Source: Clostridiales bacterium (GTDB lineage Bacteria; Bacillota; Clostridia; Christensenellales; Borkfalkiaceae). From it: a stretch of DNA of 50,124 bases. Location: NCBI GenBank assembly GCA_015055735.1, contig SVHP01000003.1:1-50124 (forward strand). The letters run 5' to 3'. The translations under genes and the position numbers were made by a program. Below are positions 24,977 through 31,774 of the stretch, piece by piece (positions within the stretch are counted from its first letter, which is position 1; every line of letters starts with the position of its first letter). Under the pieces are notes generated by a model. The model saw only the letters and a list, made by a program, of their open reading frames with translations. It was not told where the DNA came from and searched no databases.

Positions 24977-25611
24977 TATTTAATCTCCGTTTGCGCTTTA
25001 AGTTCAGCCATGATATTTTCTATGATTTGGTACTTAAACTTAAAGTTAGCCTTATTTGCGATAAGCCTTGCCGAGATAGGCAAGAATTTTTCAACCACTT
25101 CAAGTTTATTTTCCTTTAAGGTAGCGCCCGTTTCGACAATATCGACTATAACGTCCGAAAGCCCCAAGATAGGCGCAAGTTCAATCGAGCCGTTAAGGTG
25201 AATAATATCTATATCTCTACCTTGCGAAGCGTAGTAGCGTTTTGCGATGTTGGTAAACTTAGTAGCAACGGTAAGCGTCTTATTTCTATCGTCCTTAAAG
25301 TCGGCTTTAGCCGCCACAGCCATGTCGCACTTGCCTATGTTAAGGTCTAAAAGTTCGTACACGTCAGGGTTATATTCGAGCAAAATATCTTTACCTGCAA
25401 CACCGACGTCGGCAGCGCCCCTTTCAACGTAAATTGCAACGTCAGACGGTTTAACCCAAAAATATCTTACGCCCACTTCTTTATTTTCAAATATAAGTTT
25501 TCTATTGTTTTCTTTTATGGCTGGGCAAGGAAATCCCGCCTTTTCAAACATAGCGTAAACTTTTTCACCAAGTCTTCCTTTAGGAAGAGCAACGTTAAGC
25601 ATGGTATTCAT
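24976..25611 (-). CDS. hisG: ATP phosphoribosyltransferase, short form
   Basis: A 211-residue catalytic subunit for the first committed step of histidine synthesis. It has NVALPKGRLGEKVY and the PRPP loop SDVIVDIVETGATLKEN. It lacks the C-terminal ACT-like regulatory domain of long HisG and so depends on HisZ, encoded immediately upstream. Feedback by histidine is expected through the HisG-HisZ complex. Confidence 0.97.
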   Translation of the reverse strand: MNTMLNVALPKGRLGEKVYAMFEKAGFPCPAIKENNRKLIFENKEVGVRYFWVKPSDVAIYVERGAADVGVAGKDILLEYNPDVYELLDLNIGKCDMAVAAKADFKDDRNKTLTVATKFTNIAKRYYASQGRDIDIIHLNGSIELAPILGLSDVIVDIVETGATLKENKLEVVEKFLPISARLIANKANFKFKYQIIENIMAELKAQTEIK

Positions 25612-25618
25612 ATTTCTC

Positions 25619-26710
25619 CTAATCGGTTAATTTAATAAGTTTTTTATACCTACAATTTTGTGGTATTTTTTTATCGGCAAAGACGGTTTTGCCTTGCTCT
25701 ATCAATTCTTGAACTTTTTCGGTCACTTTTCTTATGTCTAAACTACCGTACTCAAGGGCTATATCCACGTCGTAACACTTTCCTTGCCCTTCTAGGCGAG
25801 AAAGTTCGTCAAGATAAACGGCAAAACCTATCGCCTTTGACTTTTTGTTCATTTTTTGCATAAGTTTATCGTATTGCCCACCCGATAAGATACCGGTTGG
25901 AATTCCACTAACGAACCCCTTAAACACCACGCCGTTGTAGTAGTTTAGGTCGTTTACCACTGAAAAATCAATATTTATGCGTTTATCAAAGCCTAAAGTA
26001 GTTAGGCACTTGATAAGGTTTACAAGTTTTTCAAGTTCAAGTTGTGAGTTTTTATCTAAAGCAAAACCTTTTAGCGTTTTTTCAATCTTATCTACGCTAC
26101 CGTAAGTGCTAACGAGCGATAAAAGTAGGTCAGTGTGTTCTTTTTTCAAGCCTTGACTTTGACAAACGCTTTCAACTCCGTTAGAATTTTTTTGACTGAG
26201 ATAAACTAGCATTTGGTTTCTACCCACTTGGTTTAGCGAAACCATATCGAATATGCTGTTAAGCAAATCCAAACTAGAAATATCTAGGTAATAATCTTGA
26301 CTGATGATGTTAAGGCTTTTAACCGCCAAAGCGATAACTTCGACCACCGAATAATCGTCAACGTCGCCAATGCACTCTAACCCAGCTTGCATAATTTCCT
26401 TAAAGGATTTAGTACCTTTAGAAACACGATAAACGTTTTCGTCATAGTAAACCTTTTGCACGCCGTCAAGGTTATCCTTTGAGTTTTTGATAATGGACAA
26501 AGTAACGTCAGGCTTTAACGCCATAAGTTTCCCGTCCGTATCGGTAAAGGTAATAACGTTATCAGAAACCAAAAACTCCTTGTTTACGGCATAAAGGTCG
26601 TATTCTTCAAACTTGCTCATTTTGTAAGGCGCATAACCGTACTTTCCGTAAAGTTCTCTCAACTTAAAAACGGCTCTTTCATCTTCTCTTAAAACTAATT
26701 CTAAACTCAT
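25619..26710 (-). CDS. hisZ: ATP phosphoribosyltransferase regulatory subunit
   Basis: A 363-residue paralogue of histidyl-tRNA synthetase without aminoacylation activity. It has KLRELYGKYGYAPYKMSKFEEY, TDTDGKLMALKPDVTLSI, VYRVSKGTKSFKEIMQAGLE and SGIPTGILSGGQYDKL, but no anticodon-binding domain of normal length. It binds short HisG. I chose the ATG at 26710 because AAGGAT lies 7 bases before it and it directly follows the yerC stop. A GTG seven codons upstream (26731) has no good ribosome site. Confidence 0.95.
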   Translation of the reverse strand: MSLELVLREDERAVFKLRELYGKYGYAPYKMSKFEEYDLYAVNKEFLVSDNVITFTDTDGKLMALKPDVTLSIIKNSKDNLDGVQKVYYDENVYRVSKGTKSFKEIMQAGLECIGDVDDYSVVEVIALAVKSLNIISQDYYLDISSLDLLNSIFDMVSLNQVGRNQMLVYLSQKNSNGVESVCQSQGLKKEHTDLLLSLVSTYGSVDKIEKTLKGFALDKNSQLELEKLVNLIKCLTTLGFDKRINIDFSVVNDLNYYNGVVFKGFVSGIPTGILSGGQYDKLMQKMNKKSKAIGFAVYLDELSRLEGQGKCYDVDIALEYGSLDIRKVTEKVQELIEQGKTVFADKKIPQNCRYKKLIKLTD

Positions 26711-26711
26711 A

Positions 26712-26999
26712 TCAATTATCCTTTTTTTCACCTAAAACGATATTGTATCCACCCTTGCCGTAGTTTAAGCACTTGTTAACCCTACTGATAGTAGCAGTGC
26801 TAGCCCCCGTAAGCTTTGAAATCTCTTGATAGTTTTTCTTGCTCTTTAATAGTTTTGCAACTTCTAACCTTTGAGTTATATCTTCTAACTCTTTGATAGT
26901 GCATACGTCTTCAAAAAACTTTCGGCAATCTTCAACGCTCTCTAACTTTAATATAGCGTTAAACAACTCATCAAATTTTTCAATACTGAAATTTTCCAT
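26712..26999 (-). CDS. yerC: TrpR-like regulator YerC, probable histidine-operon repressor
   Basis: 95 residues of the YerC/YecD TrpR-like family. TIKELEDITQRLEVAKLL and the helix-turn-helix YQEISKLTGASTATISRVNK are diagnostic. It leads the histidine operon. In Firmicutes, family members beside his genes have been proposed as histidine-responsive repressors (HisR); no ligand is demonstrated from this sequence. An inverted repeat overlaps the promoter -10, which fits autoregulation of the whole operon. Confidence 0.92.
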   Translation of the reverse strand: MENFSIEKFDELFNAILKLESVEDCRKFFEDVCTIKELEDITQRLEVAKLLKSKKNYQEISKLTGASTATISRVNKCLNYGKGGYNIVLGEKKDN

Positions 27000-27021
27000 C
27001 TTTTCACATCCTGATTTTATT

Positions 27022-27058
27022 ACTTTATCATTTTAGCATAGTAAAGTGTTAAAGTCAA
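27022..27058 (-). promoter_or_regulatory. Histidine operon promoter with probable operator
   Basis: TTGACT (27053-27058), 17 bp, TAAAAT (27030-27035) on the minus strand. ACTTTA (27022-27027) and TAAAGT (27042-27047) form an inverted repeat spanning the -10, the expected site for the YerC-type repressor. There is no T-box and no His-rich leader peptide. Confidence 0.7.
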
Positions 27059-27125
27059 CTATTTATATAGGGAATTTTTATTTTTTTGTTAAGCGACGAT
27101 AAAAACGACTGTGCCACAATAAAAA

Positions 27126-27158
27126 AGCCACGATATGAATAGCGTTCATACAGTGGCT
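27126..27158 (-). terminator. Terminator of the 131-residue membrane protein gene
   Basis: AGCCAC (27126-27131) pairs with GTGGCT (27153-27158), and inside it TATGAA pairs with TTCATA. TTTTTT follows on the minus strand. Confidence 0.8.
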
Positions 27159-27169
27159 AGGTTTATTAT

Positions 27170-27565
27170 TTAAGGAAGCATAGTTTTGGTTACAAAATAG
27201 AAGGCGATCTCGGTAACTAAAGGTAGCAAGGACATTACAATAAAGAATGCGATTTGCCCTTTTTTAGTACCTGGCTCTCTTTTATCCAAAGTGACGAACA
27301 ATCCGATAACTGCGCAAACGGTAGAAATCAAAGTGCAAGCGCCACCACCTATTAAAACGAAAATTATTAAATAAATGGCAAGACCTAAGCCGTGGCTTAA
27401 ACTTCCTTCAGGTTCACCCGTTACCGATATCAACGGAAGGATTAGAACGAATAAAAGCGCCAAATATGCGATAACCGAAATTACTCTTAATACGATAAGT
27501 CTACCCGATTTTGAATTTTTATCAGGAACAACTGCTTCTACAACGTCTGTTATTTTGTCAAGCAT
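27170..27565 (-). CDS. Small membrane protein of unknown function
   Basis: 131 residues with three hydrophobic helices (about 25-47, 62-92 and 105-128) and a short charged N-terminus (KITDVVEAVVPDKNSKSGR). The family is not recognised. AGGAG lies before the ATG and a strong terminator follows, so it is a real monocistronic gene. Neighbours give no hint: the histidine operon is downstream and a redox protein upstream. Confidence 0.65.
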   Translation of the reverse strand: MLDKITDVVEAVVPDKNSKSGRLIVLRVISVIAYLALLFVLILPLISVTGEPEGSLSHGLGLAIYLIIFVLIGGGACTLISTVCAVIGLFVTLDKREPGTKKGQIAFFIVMSLLPLVTEIAFYFVTKTMLP

Positions 27566-27714
27566 GTCTATTTCTCCTATAAACTTTAATGCTTATGGTG
27601 GTTAAATAAAAGGCAACTGATTAGTCTTACGATTTTATAAAAGCACCATACATTATATATAATAACACATTTTTTTAATTTTTACAATAATATAACCAAC
27701 TTTTTTAATTTTGG

Positions 27715-28152
27715 TTATTTATTCAAGCCTAAATATTTTTGGGTAATTTCAGCAGCAAGCCTACAAAGTTCAGCGCAAGGGCGTTTTTTGTAATATTCGG
27801 TAGTTCTATCTTCTGGTTTTGGGTTAGTAGATTTTGCCGTTTCGCCGTCCAAAAGTTCGGCGCAAATAACGCTACCCACTTGCTCCTTAAACTCTTTGCA
27901 CGCCTTTTGGATAATATCGTAAATATAAAGTTTATCCACCCCGTCGGATAACACCGTGCCAAGCACCATACACATTCCCGAAACAGCGCCACAAGTTAGT
28001 CTTTGCCTACCTAACCCACCACCAAAAGAAATAGACAACTTCTTTAGCGTTAAAGGGTCTAATTTTAACTCGTCTTGAAAGGCAAGCACCACTGCCTGCG
28101 CACAGTTTAACCCCGTCTTAAAATTATCCACAGCAAGTTGACCTTTATCCAT
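27715..28152 (-). CDS. C-GCAxxG-C-C family redox protein
   Basis: 145 residues with the family pattern: NCAQAV near residue 17, CGAVSGMC at 54-61, VICAELL further on, and RPCAELC close to the end. These conserved cysteines are thought to be redox-active or to bind metal. The family is found mainly in anaerobes, often fused or adjacent to oxidoreductases; here it stands alone. The exact reaction is unknown. GGAGAG precedes the ATG. Confidence 0.88.
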   Translation of the reverse strand: MDKGQLAVDNFKTGLNCAQAVVLAFQDELKLDPLTLKKLSISFGGGLGRQRLTCGAVSGMCMVLGTVLSDGVDKLYIYDIIQKACKEFKEQVGSVICAELLDGETAKSTNPKPEDRTTEYYKKRPCAELCRLAAEITQKYLGLNK

Positions 28153-28230
28153 AAAAAACTCTCCATAATTTATTGTTTACATAATAACACACTTTTGTAT
28201 ACTTTGCCAACCGTAATAGCATAAATTATA

Positions 28231-28260
28231 AAAAAACGCCCTTTGAAAAAAACAAAAGGC
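28231..28260 (-). terminator. Terminator of the candidate RNA
   Basis: On the minus strand, GCCTTTTG (28260-28253) pairs with CAAAGGGC (28245-28238), 8 bp with one G-U, and TTTTTT follows. Confidence 0.75.
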
Positions 28261-28325
28261 ACTATCTTAATTCTACTAAAAGCAAGTAACCTATTTAGTT
28301 GTTTGTCGATATAACGAAAAAGTAT

Positions 28326-28392
28326 GCAAAATAAGATTTTAGATGCGAGCAAGACTAGGCTCGCTCAAGAAAACGGACACAATAGAACGTCT
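28326..28392. repeat. 67-bp direct repeat, copy 1
   Basis: Matches 28433-28499 with four differences, all in the first half. The last 45 bases are identical by eye. Confidence 0.9.
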
Positions 28393-28432
28393 AACGTAAC
28401 TCAAAGCGTTAGTTGCAAGAAAAATCTTTCAC

Positions 28433-28499
28433 GCAAAATAAAGTTTTAGATACAAGCAAGACTAGGCTCGCTCAAGAAAACGGACACAATAGAACGTCT
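28433..28499. repeat. 67-bp direct repeat, copy 2
   Basis: Second copy of 28326-28392. It is followed on the right by sequence (to 28517) that pairs with its own right half to form a long hairpin, AAAACG to CGTTTT. Confidence 0.9.
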
Positions 28500-28544
28500 G
28501 TTCATTGTGGTCGTTTTTGTAGAGCAGTAAACGACGTATTGCGA

Positions 28545-28574
28545 AGTATATAAAATTTTATTTTTAAAATTCAA
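28545..28574 (-). promoter_or_regulatory. Promoter of the candidate RNA
   Basis: TTGAAT (28569-28574), 18 bp, TATACT (28545-28550) on the minus strand. Confidence 0.5.
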
Positions 28575-28575
28575 A

Positions 28576-28600
28576 AAGCAATTAACACCGTTAACTGCTT
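28576..28600 (-). terminator. Terminator upstream of the candidate RNA promoter
   Basis: AAGCAATTAAC (28576-28586) pairs with GTTAACTGCTT (28590-28600) with one mismatch, then TTTTTG on the minus strand. It would stop transcripts arriving from the 78-residue gene or from the region with Spo0A-like boxes. Confidence 0.65.
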
Positions 28601-28664
28601 CCTGAATAATATATGATAAGGGGGAAAATGATGAGCTAATTAAGTTTCAAAAGGTTTATTTCCT

Positions 28665-28694
28665 TTCGACAATGATATAATACTACTTTCGACA
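28665..28694 (-). promoter_or_regulatory. Two Spo0A-box-like sites flanking a TATAAT
   Basis: On the minus strand TGTCGAA occurs at 28694-28688 and again at 28671-28665, 23 bp apart, matching the core Spo0A box. TATAAT (plus strand, 28675-28680) lies between them. No protein-coding gene follows closely on either side. The rest of 28601-28871 shows nothing recognisable. Confidence 0.35.
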
Positions 28695-28871
28695 TAATTT
28701 GTAAAGCGTTTTTCACCGATTTTTAAAAGTTTTTTGAAAAATTTTAACAAGATTTTTACGATTTACATGTATTTTTGTCAAAATATTACCACTGATGTTA
28801 ATTTTTAACAAGGCATACTATATATTGGGCTTATGTTCTTTTACAAACACAAGAAAGAAAAACCTAACTAA

Positions 28872-29108
28872 CTAATTATATTTTCTTTGATAAACTTTCT
28901 TTGCTAATTGGACGTAAACATCTCTTTTTTTAGCAAATTCTCGATATAGTTCATACTGTTCTCTACTTAAAGAAAGGATTAATTGTTTTTCAGCTTCCCA
29001 CATATGGCTTTGGGCAACGTTAAGCTCGTGAGCCATTTCTTCTCGCAATTGGTCGGCAACTTCACCAATAAACTTTGCAACTTCTTCATTTGTGACTTTC
29101 TTTTTCAT
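28872..29108 (-). CDS. Small charged helical protein of unknown function
   Basis: 78 residues, predicted almost all alpha-helical and rich in Glu, Lys and Ala (VTNEEVAKFIGEVADQLREE, then REFAKKRDVYVQLAKKVYQR). There is no signal peptide or membrane segment. The family is not recognised. AGGAGA precedes the ATG. The gene is preceded by a 200-base structured leader containing a terminator just before the ribosome site, so expression is probably conditional. The product might be a small DNA- or RNA-binding or adaptor protein; that is a guess. Confidence 0.65.
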   Translation of the reverse strand: MKKKVTNEEVAKFIGEVADQLREEMAHELNVAQSHMWEAEKQLILSLSREQYELYREFAKKRDVYVQLAKKVYQRKYN

Positions 29109-29124
29109 AATCTATCTCCTATAA

Positions 29125-29156
29125 TAAAAAAATGTGCGCTAACAGAGTTAACGCAC
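29125..29156 (-). terminator. Leader terminator upstream of the 78-residue gene
   Basis: GTGCGCTAAC (29134-29143), AGA, GTTAACGCAC (29147-29156), followed on the minus strand by ATTTTTTT. The stem ends about 25 bases before the ATG, so it acts before, not after, the gene. Confidence 0.7.
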
Positions 29157-29188
29157 CAAAACGCAAACTCCTTAGCTGCGAGACTAAT

Positions 29189-29266
29189 TTAATATGAAAA
29201 TGGATTAACACTTACATAATGGAATCTGCATTTTAACAGTTTTAATATGTAAGTGTTAAAAAACAT
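29189..29266 (-). CDS. Possible 25-residue leader peptide
   Basis: ATG at 29266 is preceded by AAGGAG, though only 3 bases separate them. The peptide begins MFFNTYILKLLK and ends NPFSY at a TAA. It lies within the structured leader of the 78-residue gene. It could be a regulatory leader peptide or a chance frame. Confidence 0.3.
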   Translation of the reverse strand: MFFNTYILKLLKCRFHYVSVNPFSY

Positions 29267-29325
29267 TATCTCCTTAAGAAATAACTAAATCCATTATAAA
29301 AATATTAAATTAATCTCGCATCATT

Positions 29326-29354
29326 AGTATATCACATTTTTTTACTTTTATCAA
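29326..29354 (-). promoter_or_regulatory. Promoter of the leader/78-residue gene
   Basis: TTGATA (29349-29354), 17 bp, TATACT (29326-29331) on the minus strand. The transcript start would coincide with the first base of the outer stem. Confidence 0.75.
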
Positions 29355-29369
29355 TAAGATAGGCACAAA

Positions 29370-29397
29370 AAAACTCGATTTTATCAAATCGAGTTTT
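29370..29397 (-). terminator. Terminator after the DUF1292 gene
   Basis: AAAACTCGATTT (29370-29381), TATC, AAATCGAGTTTT (29386-29397). A perfect 12-bp stem, T-rich on both sides. Confidence 0.8.
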
Positions 29398-29407
29398 TCT
29401 AGTTGAA

Positions 29408-29812
29408 TTAGTCTTTATCAGGTTCTAAACTCATTGCTTCGTCAGCAAGTTCGTCTTCTTCTAATACCCTACAAAATTCTTCAAATACTTCGTCGAGAAG
29501 TTTATCGTCTTCAACAGGGAGAAGGTCAGCCGTTTCTTCGTCTTCGCCTGAAACTTCAAAGATAACCAAATCGTCATCTTCAATGCCGTCAATTTGTTCA
29601 GCAGGTTCGAAAGCCGAGTAGTTCTTACCCTTGTATTCGATAGTGCCTACAAAATAAAATTTAAGTTTCTTACCGTCGTCGGTAGTTAAAGTAACGATAT
29701 CTTCGTCACAGTCACAGTCGCAACCGCAGTCGCAGTCATGGTCGTGGTCATGGTTGCAATCGCAATCGTGGTCGTCACAGCCACAAGTACATTTCTTTTC
29801 TTTATCTTCCAT
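29408..29812 (-). CDS. DUF1292 protein with Cys/His/Asp-rich N-terminal extension
   Basis: 134 residues. The C-terminal part (about 40-120: DIVTLTTDDGKKLKFYFVGT, EYKGKNYSAFEP, VIFEVSGEDEE) is the DUF1292/YrzB domain found beside ruvX in many Firmicutes, function unknown. Residues 8-38 are an unusual run of alternating Cys, His and Asp (CTCGCDDHDCDC and similar) with no parallel in YrzB as I know it; metal binding is likely. It is 12 bases from ruvX on the same strand, the conserved neighbourhood. Confidence 0.9.
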   Translation of the reverse strand: MEDKEKKCTCGCDDHDCDCNHDHDHDCDCGCDCDCDEDIVTLTTDDGKKLKFYFVGTIEYKGKNYSAFEPAEQIDGIEDDDLVIFEVSGEDEETADLLPVEDDKLLDEVFEEFCRVLEEDELADEAMSLEPDKD

Positions 29813-29824
29813 TTTTAATCTCCT

Positions 29825-30250
29825 TTACTTGTTTTTATTTTTATCGTTCAAAAATCCTTGTAAAATAGATGCCGCAGCCAAACTATCGACGTACAATTTG
29901 CGTTCTTGCCTACTTTTGCCTTGTTCTATCAAGGTATCTTCGGCTTCACAAGTAGTGCATCTTTCATCGACGGCGTATACTTGTACGCTTAAGCGTTCTT
30001 TAAGCTTGTCAATGAAATAGTTGGCACGCTGGGTTTGAATAGACGGTGTACCGTCAAAGTTAACGGGAAGCCCACATACGAGCGCTGTTGCGCACTTGTC
30101 CTTTACTAGACTTGCAATTTTTTCCAAATCAGTCCTTAAATTTTTTCTAGTATAAGTTTCAACGGGCAAGGCGTAACTATTGAACGGATCTGATACTGCA
30201 ATTCCTATTCTTTTATCGCCTATATCTAAACACAAAAATCTTTCCACCAC
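29825..30250 (-). CDS. ruvX: RuvX/YqgF RNase H-fold nuclease
   Basis: A 141-residue YqgF-family protein, named as a putative Holliday-junction resolvase and linked to pre-16S rRNA end maturation in bacteria. It has LCLDIGDKRIGIAVSDPF with the first catalytic Asp, LVCGLPVNFDGTPS, AVDERCTT with the acidic residue, and VDSLAAASILQGFL with the last Asp. The usual gene before it, ireB/yrzL, is not present in the window. Confidence 0.95.
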   Translation of the reverse strand: MVERFLCLDIGDKRIGIAVSDPFNSYALPVETYTRKNLRTDLEKIASLVKDKCATALVCGLPVNFDGTPSIQTQRANYFIDKLKERLSVQVYAVDERCTTCEAEDTLIEQGKSRQERKLYVDSLAAASILQGFLNDKNKNK

Positions 30251-30311
30251 ATTATTATATCATATTAAACTATTTTAATGCAATAGTTTTACCAAATTTA
30301 CCCAAAATAAA

Positions 30312-30335
30312 ACCCGACTTTAAATAAAGCCGAGT
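30312..30335 (-). terminator. Terminator of the small YtxH-like gene
   Basis: ACCCGACTTT (30312-30321) pairs with AAAGCCGAGT (30326-30335) with two G-U pairs when transcribed from the minus strand. TTTATTTT follows. Confidence 0.7.
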
Positions 30336-30376
30336 TCTATATAATTTTTGATTTTGGCAGTATTTACCAATAATCT

Positions 30377-30544
30377 TTATTCGTCTTTTTGATTTTTAGT
30401 TTGGGATTTACCCATTTGTTCTACTTTTTCTCTTACTTGCTCTTGGCCGTCTCTAACCATTTGGCGTGCTTTTGCCGAATTTGTTGCTAAAACTGCGCCT
30501 CCGATTACGCCAAGTAACATTCCACATAAAAATTTATCGTCCAT
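30377..30544 (-). CDS. Small YtxH-like membrane-anchored protein
   Basis: 55 residues: an N-terminal glycine-rich hydrophobic segment (FLCGMLLGVIGGAVLATNS) followed by a charged helix (KARQMVRDGQEQVREKVEQM). This matches the layout of YtxH-domain proteins, though the family call is tentative. The ATG at 30544 has GGGGGAG just upstream. A longer frame from 30607 has no ribosome site and begins with an unlikely Cys/Arg stretch, so I rejected it. Confidence 0.65.
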   Translation of the reverse strand: MDDKFLCGMLLGVIGGAVLATNSAKARQMVRDGQEQVREKVEQMGKSQTKNQKDE

Positions 30545-30660
30545 TTTCTCCCCCTTTCTCTTAATTATTTTGCGCCTATTTCTACAAATTATGCAACATT
30601 TTGCCAACTTTTATGGTGATTCGCCATTGTTCGCCCAAAAGTCAAATTTTGTAATTATTG

Positions 30661-30689
30661 TTGACATTATCAGCCACTTAGTATATAAT
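30661..30689 (+). promoter_or_regulatory. Promoter of the DUF4097 lipoprotein gene
   Basis: TTGACA (30661-30666), 17 bp, TATAAT (30684-30689). Perfect hexamers, 38 bases before the ATG. Confidence 0.9.
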
Positions 30690-30727
30690 AAAACCAAATT
30701 AGATATTAAATCTATATTTGGAGAGTT

Positions 30728-31672
30728 ATGAAAAAGAAATTTTTAATAGCGACGTTGGTTTTATGCTTATGCTTTCCAACCCTCTTAAGTGGTTGCTTTG
30801 CCATAACCGCCTATAATATGGTTGCCGAAACCAACTCGTACGATATAAAAGACGATTACGATAAAATTAAAATAGATACGCTCACTGCGAACGTTACTTT
30901 TACACATTCAAATACTACTGAGAGCATGGTATTTTGCAATGAGTTTAAGAGTCAAAAACACGTTGTAGAAGTAGTTGACGGCACGCTAACTATCACCCAA
31001 GAAAAAAATCAAGAGTGGTACGGACAAGTTTTAGATTATACCAAAAGTTATATAGTTATTCATCTTAACAAAATTCAGTACGACTCTTTAGAATTACTTG
31101 GGGTACATACTGACGTCGATTTACGCAACAGTTTTAAGTTTAACAACGTAAACATTGAAACGGACTCTGGAAACGTTAAATGGTGCGCCGACGTCTTGGA
31201 TACACTTTCGATTAAAACTCAATCGGGTAACGTAGAAATTGACAGCGCTTGTATTAATTACGCTAGTATCAATAATGCGTCGGGCGACGTTACTTTGAAC
31301 GACTATACGGCAACTAGCCATACTTTAGTGCAAATTGCTACCGGTAATTTATTGGTTAACACTGCAAGTTTAGGTTTGCTAAACGTTAAAATAGAAACGG
31401 GAGATGCTACGATTAACGACCTTATATCTTCCGATCTAATTATTATCACTATCACGACAGGTAATCTTTCTCTTTGCCGTTCGGACGCTAATGAATTATT
31501 GCTTACTACGACAACGGGTAATATTTTCGCATCGCTTTTATCTAATAAAAAGGTAACGGTGCAAACCGATTCGGGTCAAATTTCTATTCCTGAAAACCTT
31601 GAAGGCGACCCTTGTAAAGCTAAGACTTCTACCGGTGATATCACCATTGAAATTATTTCGCACGTTGAATAA
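30728..31672 (+). CDS. DUF4097 beta-strand-repeat lipoprotein
   Basis: 314 residues. The lipobox LLSGC gives Cys23. The rest is a ladder of short beta strands (KIDTLTANVTF, NIETDSGNVKW, SIKTQSGNVEI, NNASGDVTLND, KIETGDATIND, TTTTGNIFASL, VQTDSGQISI, KTSTGDITIEI), typical of DUF4097 adhesin-like or LiaG-like proteins. These form right-handed beta helices outside the membrane; the role is unclear, and in some species they sit in envelope-stress operons. Here it is alone, with a strong promoter, GGAGAG ribosome site and terminator. Confidence 0.85.
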   Translation: MKKKFLIATLVLCLCFPTLLSGCFAITAYNMVAETNSYDIKDDYDKIKIDTLTANVTFTHSNTTESMVFCNEFKSQKHVVEVVDGTLTITQEKNQEWYGQVLDYTKSYIVIHLNKIQYDSLELLGVHTDVDLRNSFKFNNVNIETDSGNVKWCADVLDTLSIKTQSGNVEIDSACINYASINNASGDVTLNDYTATSHTLVQIATGNLLVNTASLGLLNVKIETGDATINDLISSDLIIITITTGNLSLCRSDANELLLTTTTGNIFASLLSNKKVTVQTDSGQISIPENLEGDPCKAKTSTGDITIEIISHVE

Positions 31673-31732
31673 ATCGTTTAATCTAAATCACACACCTTTT
31701 AGTATTATAAAATTAAAAATATCTAAAAGAAT

Positions 31733-31766
31733 ACGCCCATTTGCTTTTTGGCAAATGGGCGTTTTA
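31733..31766 (+). terminator. Terminator between DUF4097 gene and iscU
   Basis: ACGCCCATTTGC (31733-31744), loop TTTTTG, GCAAATGGGCGT (31751-31762), then TTTAG. The genes converge here and the stem can serve both strands. Confidence 0.8.
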
Positions 31767-31774
31767 GTTGCTTT

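Larger units (their letters stand above)
28230..28544 (-). ncRNA. Candidate non-coding RNA with two 67-base modules
   Basis: A minus-strand promoter at 28545-28574 and a strong terminator at 28231-28260 delimit about 310 bases with no convincing reading frame. Two copies of a 67-base module lie inside. On the minus strand each module folds a hairpin, GCGAGC with GCTCGC in one and GCGAGC with GCTTGT in the other; the second keeps pairing only through G-U pairs. On the plus strand these would be A-C mismatches, so the RNA appears to be minus-strand. No known family was recognised. Confidence 0.45.
29109..29320 (-). promoter_or_regulatory. Structured leader with leader ORF and terminator
   Basis: Transcription should start near 29319. 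The leader is a nested palindrome: GCGAGA with TCTCGC as outer arms, an ATATTAAATTA-type segment, ATGGATT with AATCCAT, and a perfect 12-bp inner stem AACACTTACATA with TATGTAAGTGTT. A terminator (29134-29156) follows. A 25-codon frame at 29189-29266 overlaps the inner stems, so ribosome movement would melt them. This resembles translational attenuation or a riboswitch; no known class was recognised. Confidence 0.5.

Noticed and set aside
27000-27060. Histidine attenuator or T-box upstream of the his operon
   Set aside because: Only a short leader with no His codon run, terminator or T-box sequence.
28170-28352. 60-codon minus-strand frame
   Set aside because: It overlaps a strong terminator, has no ribosome site and its composition looks like translated AT-rich DNA.
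30377-30607. 76-residue form of the YtxH-like protein
   Set aside because: The upstream start has no ribosome site, while the ATG at 30544 follows GGGGGAG.
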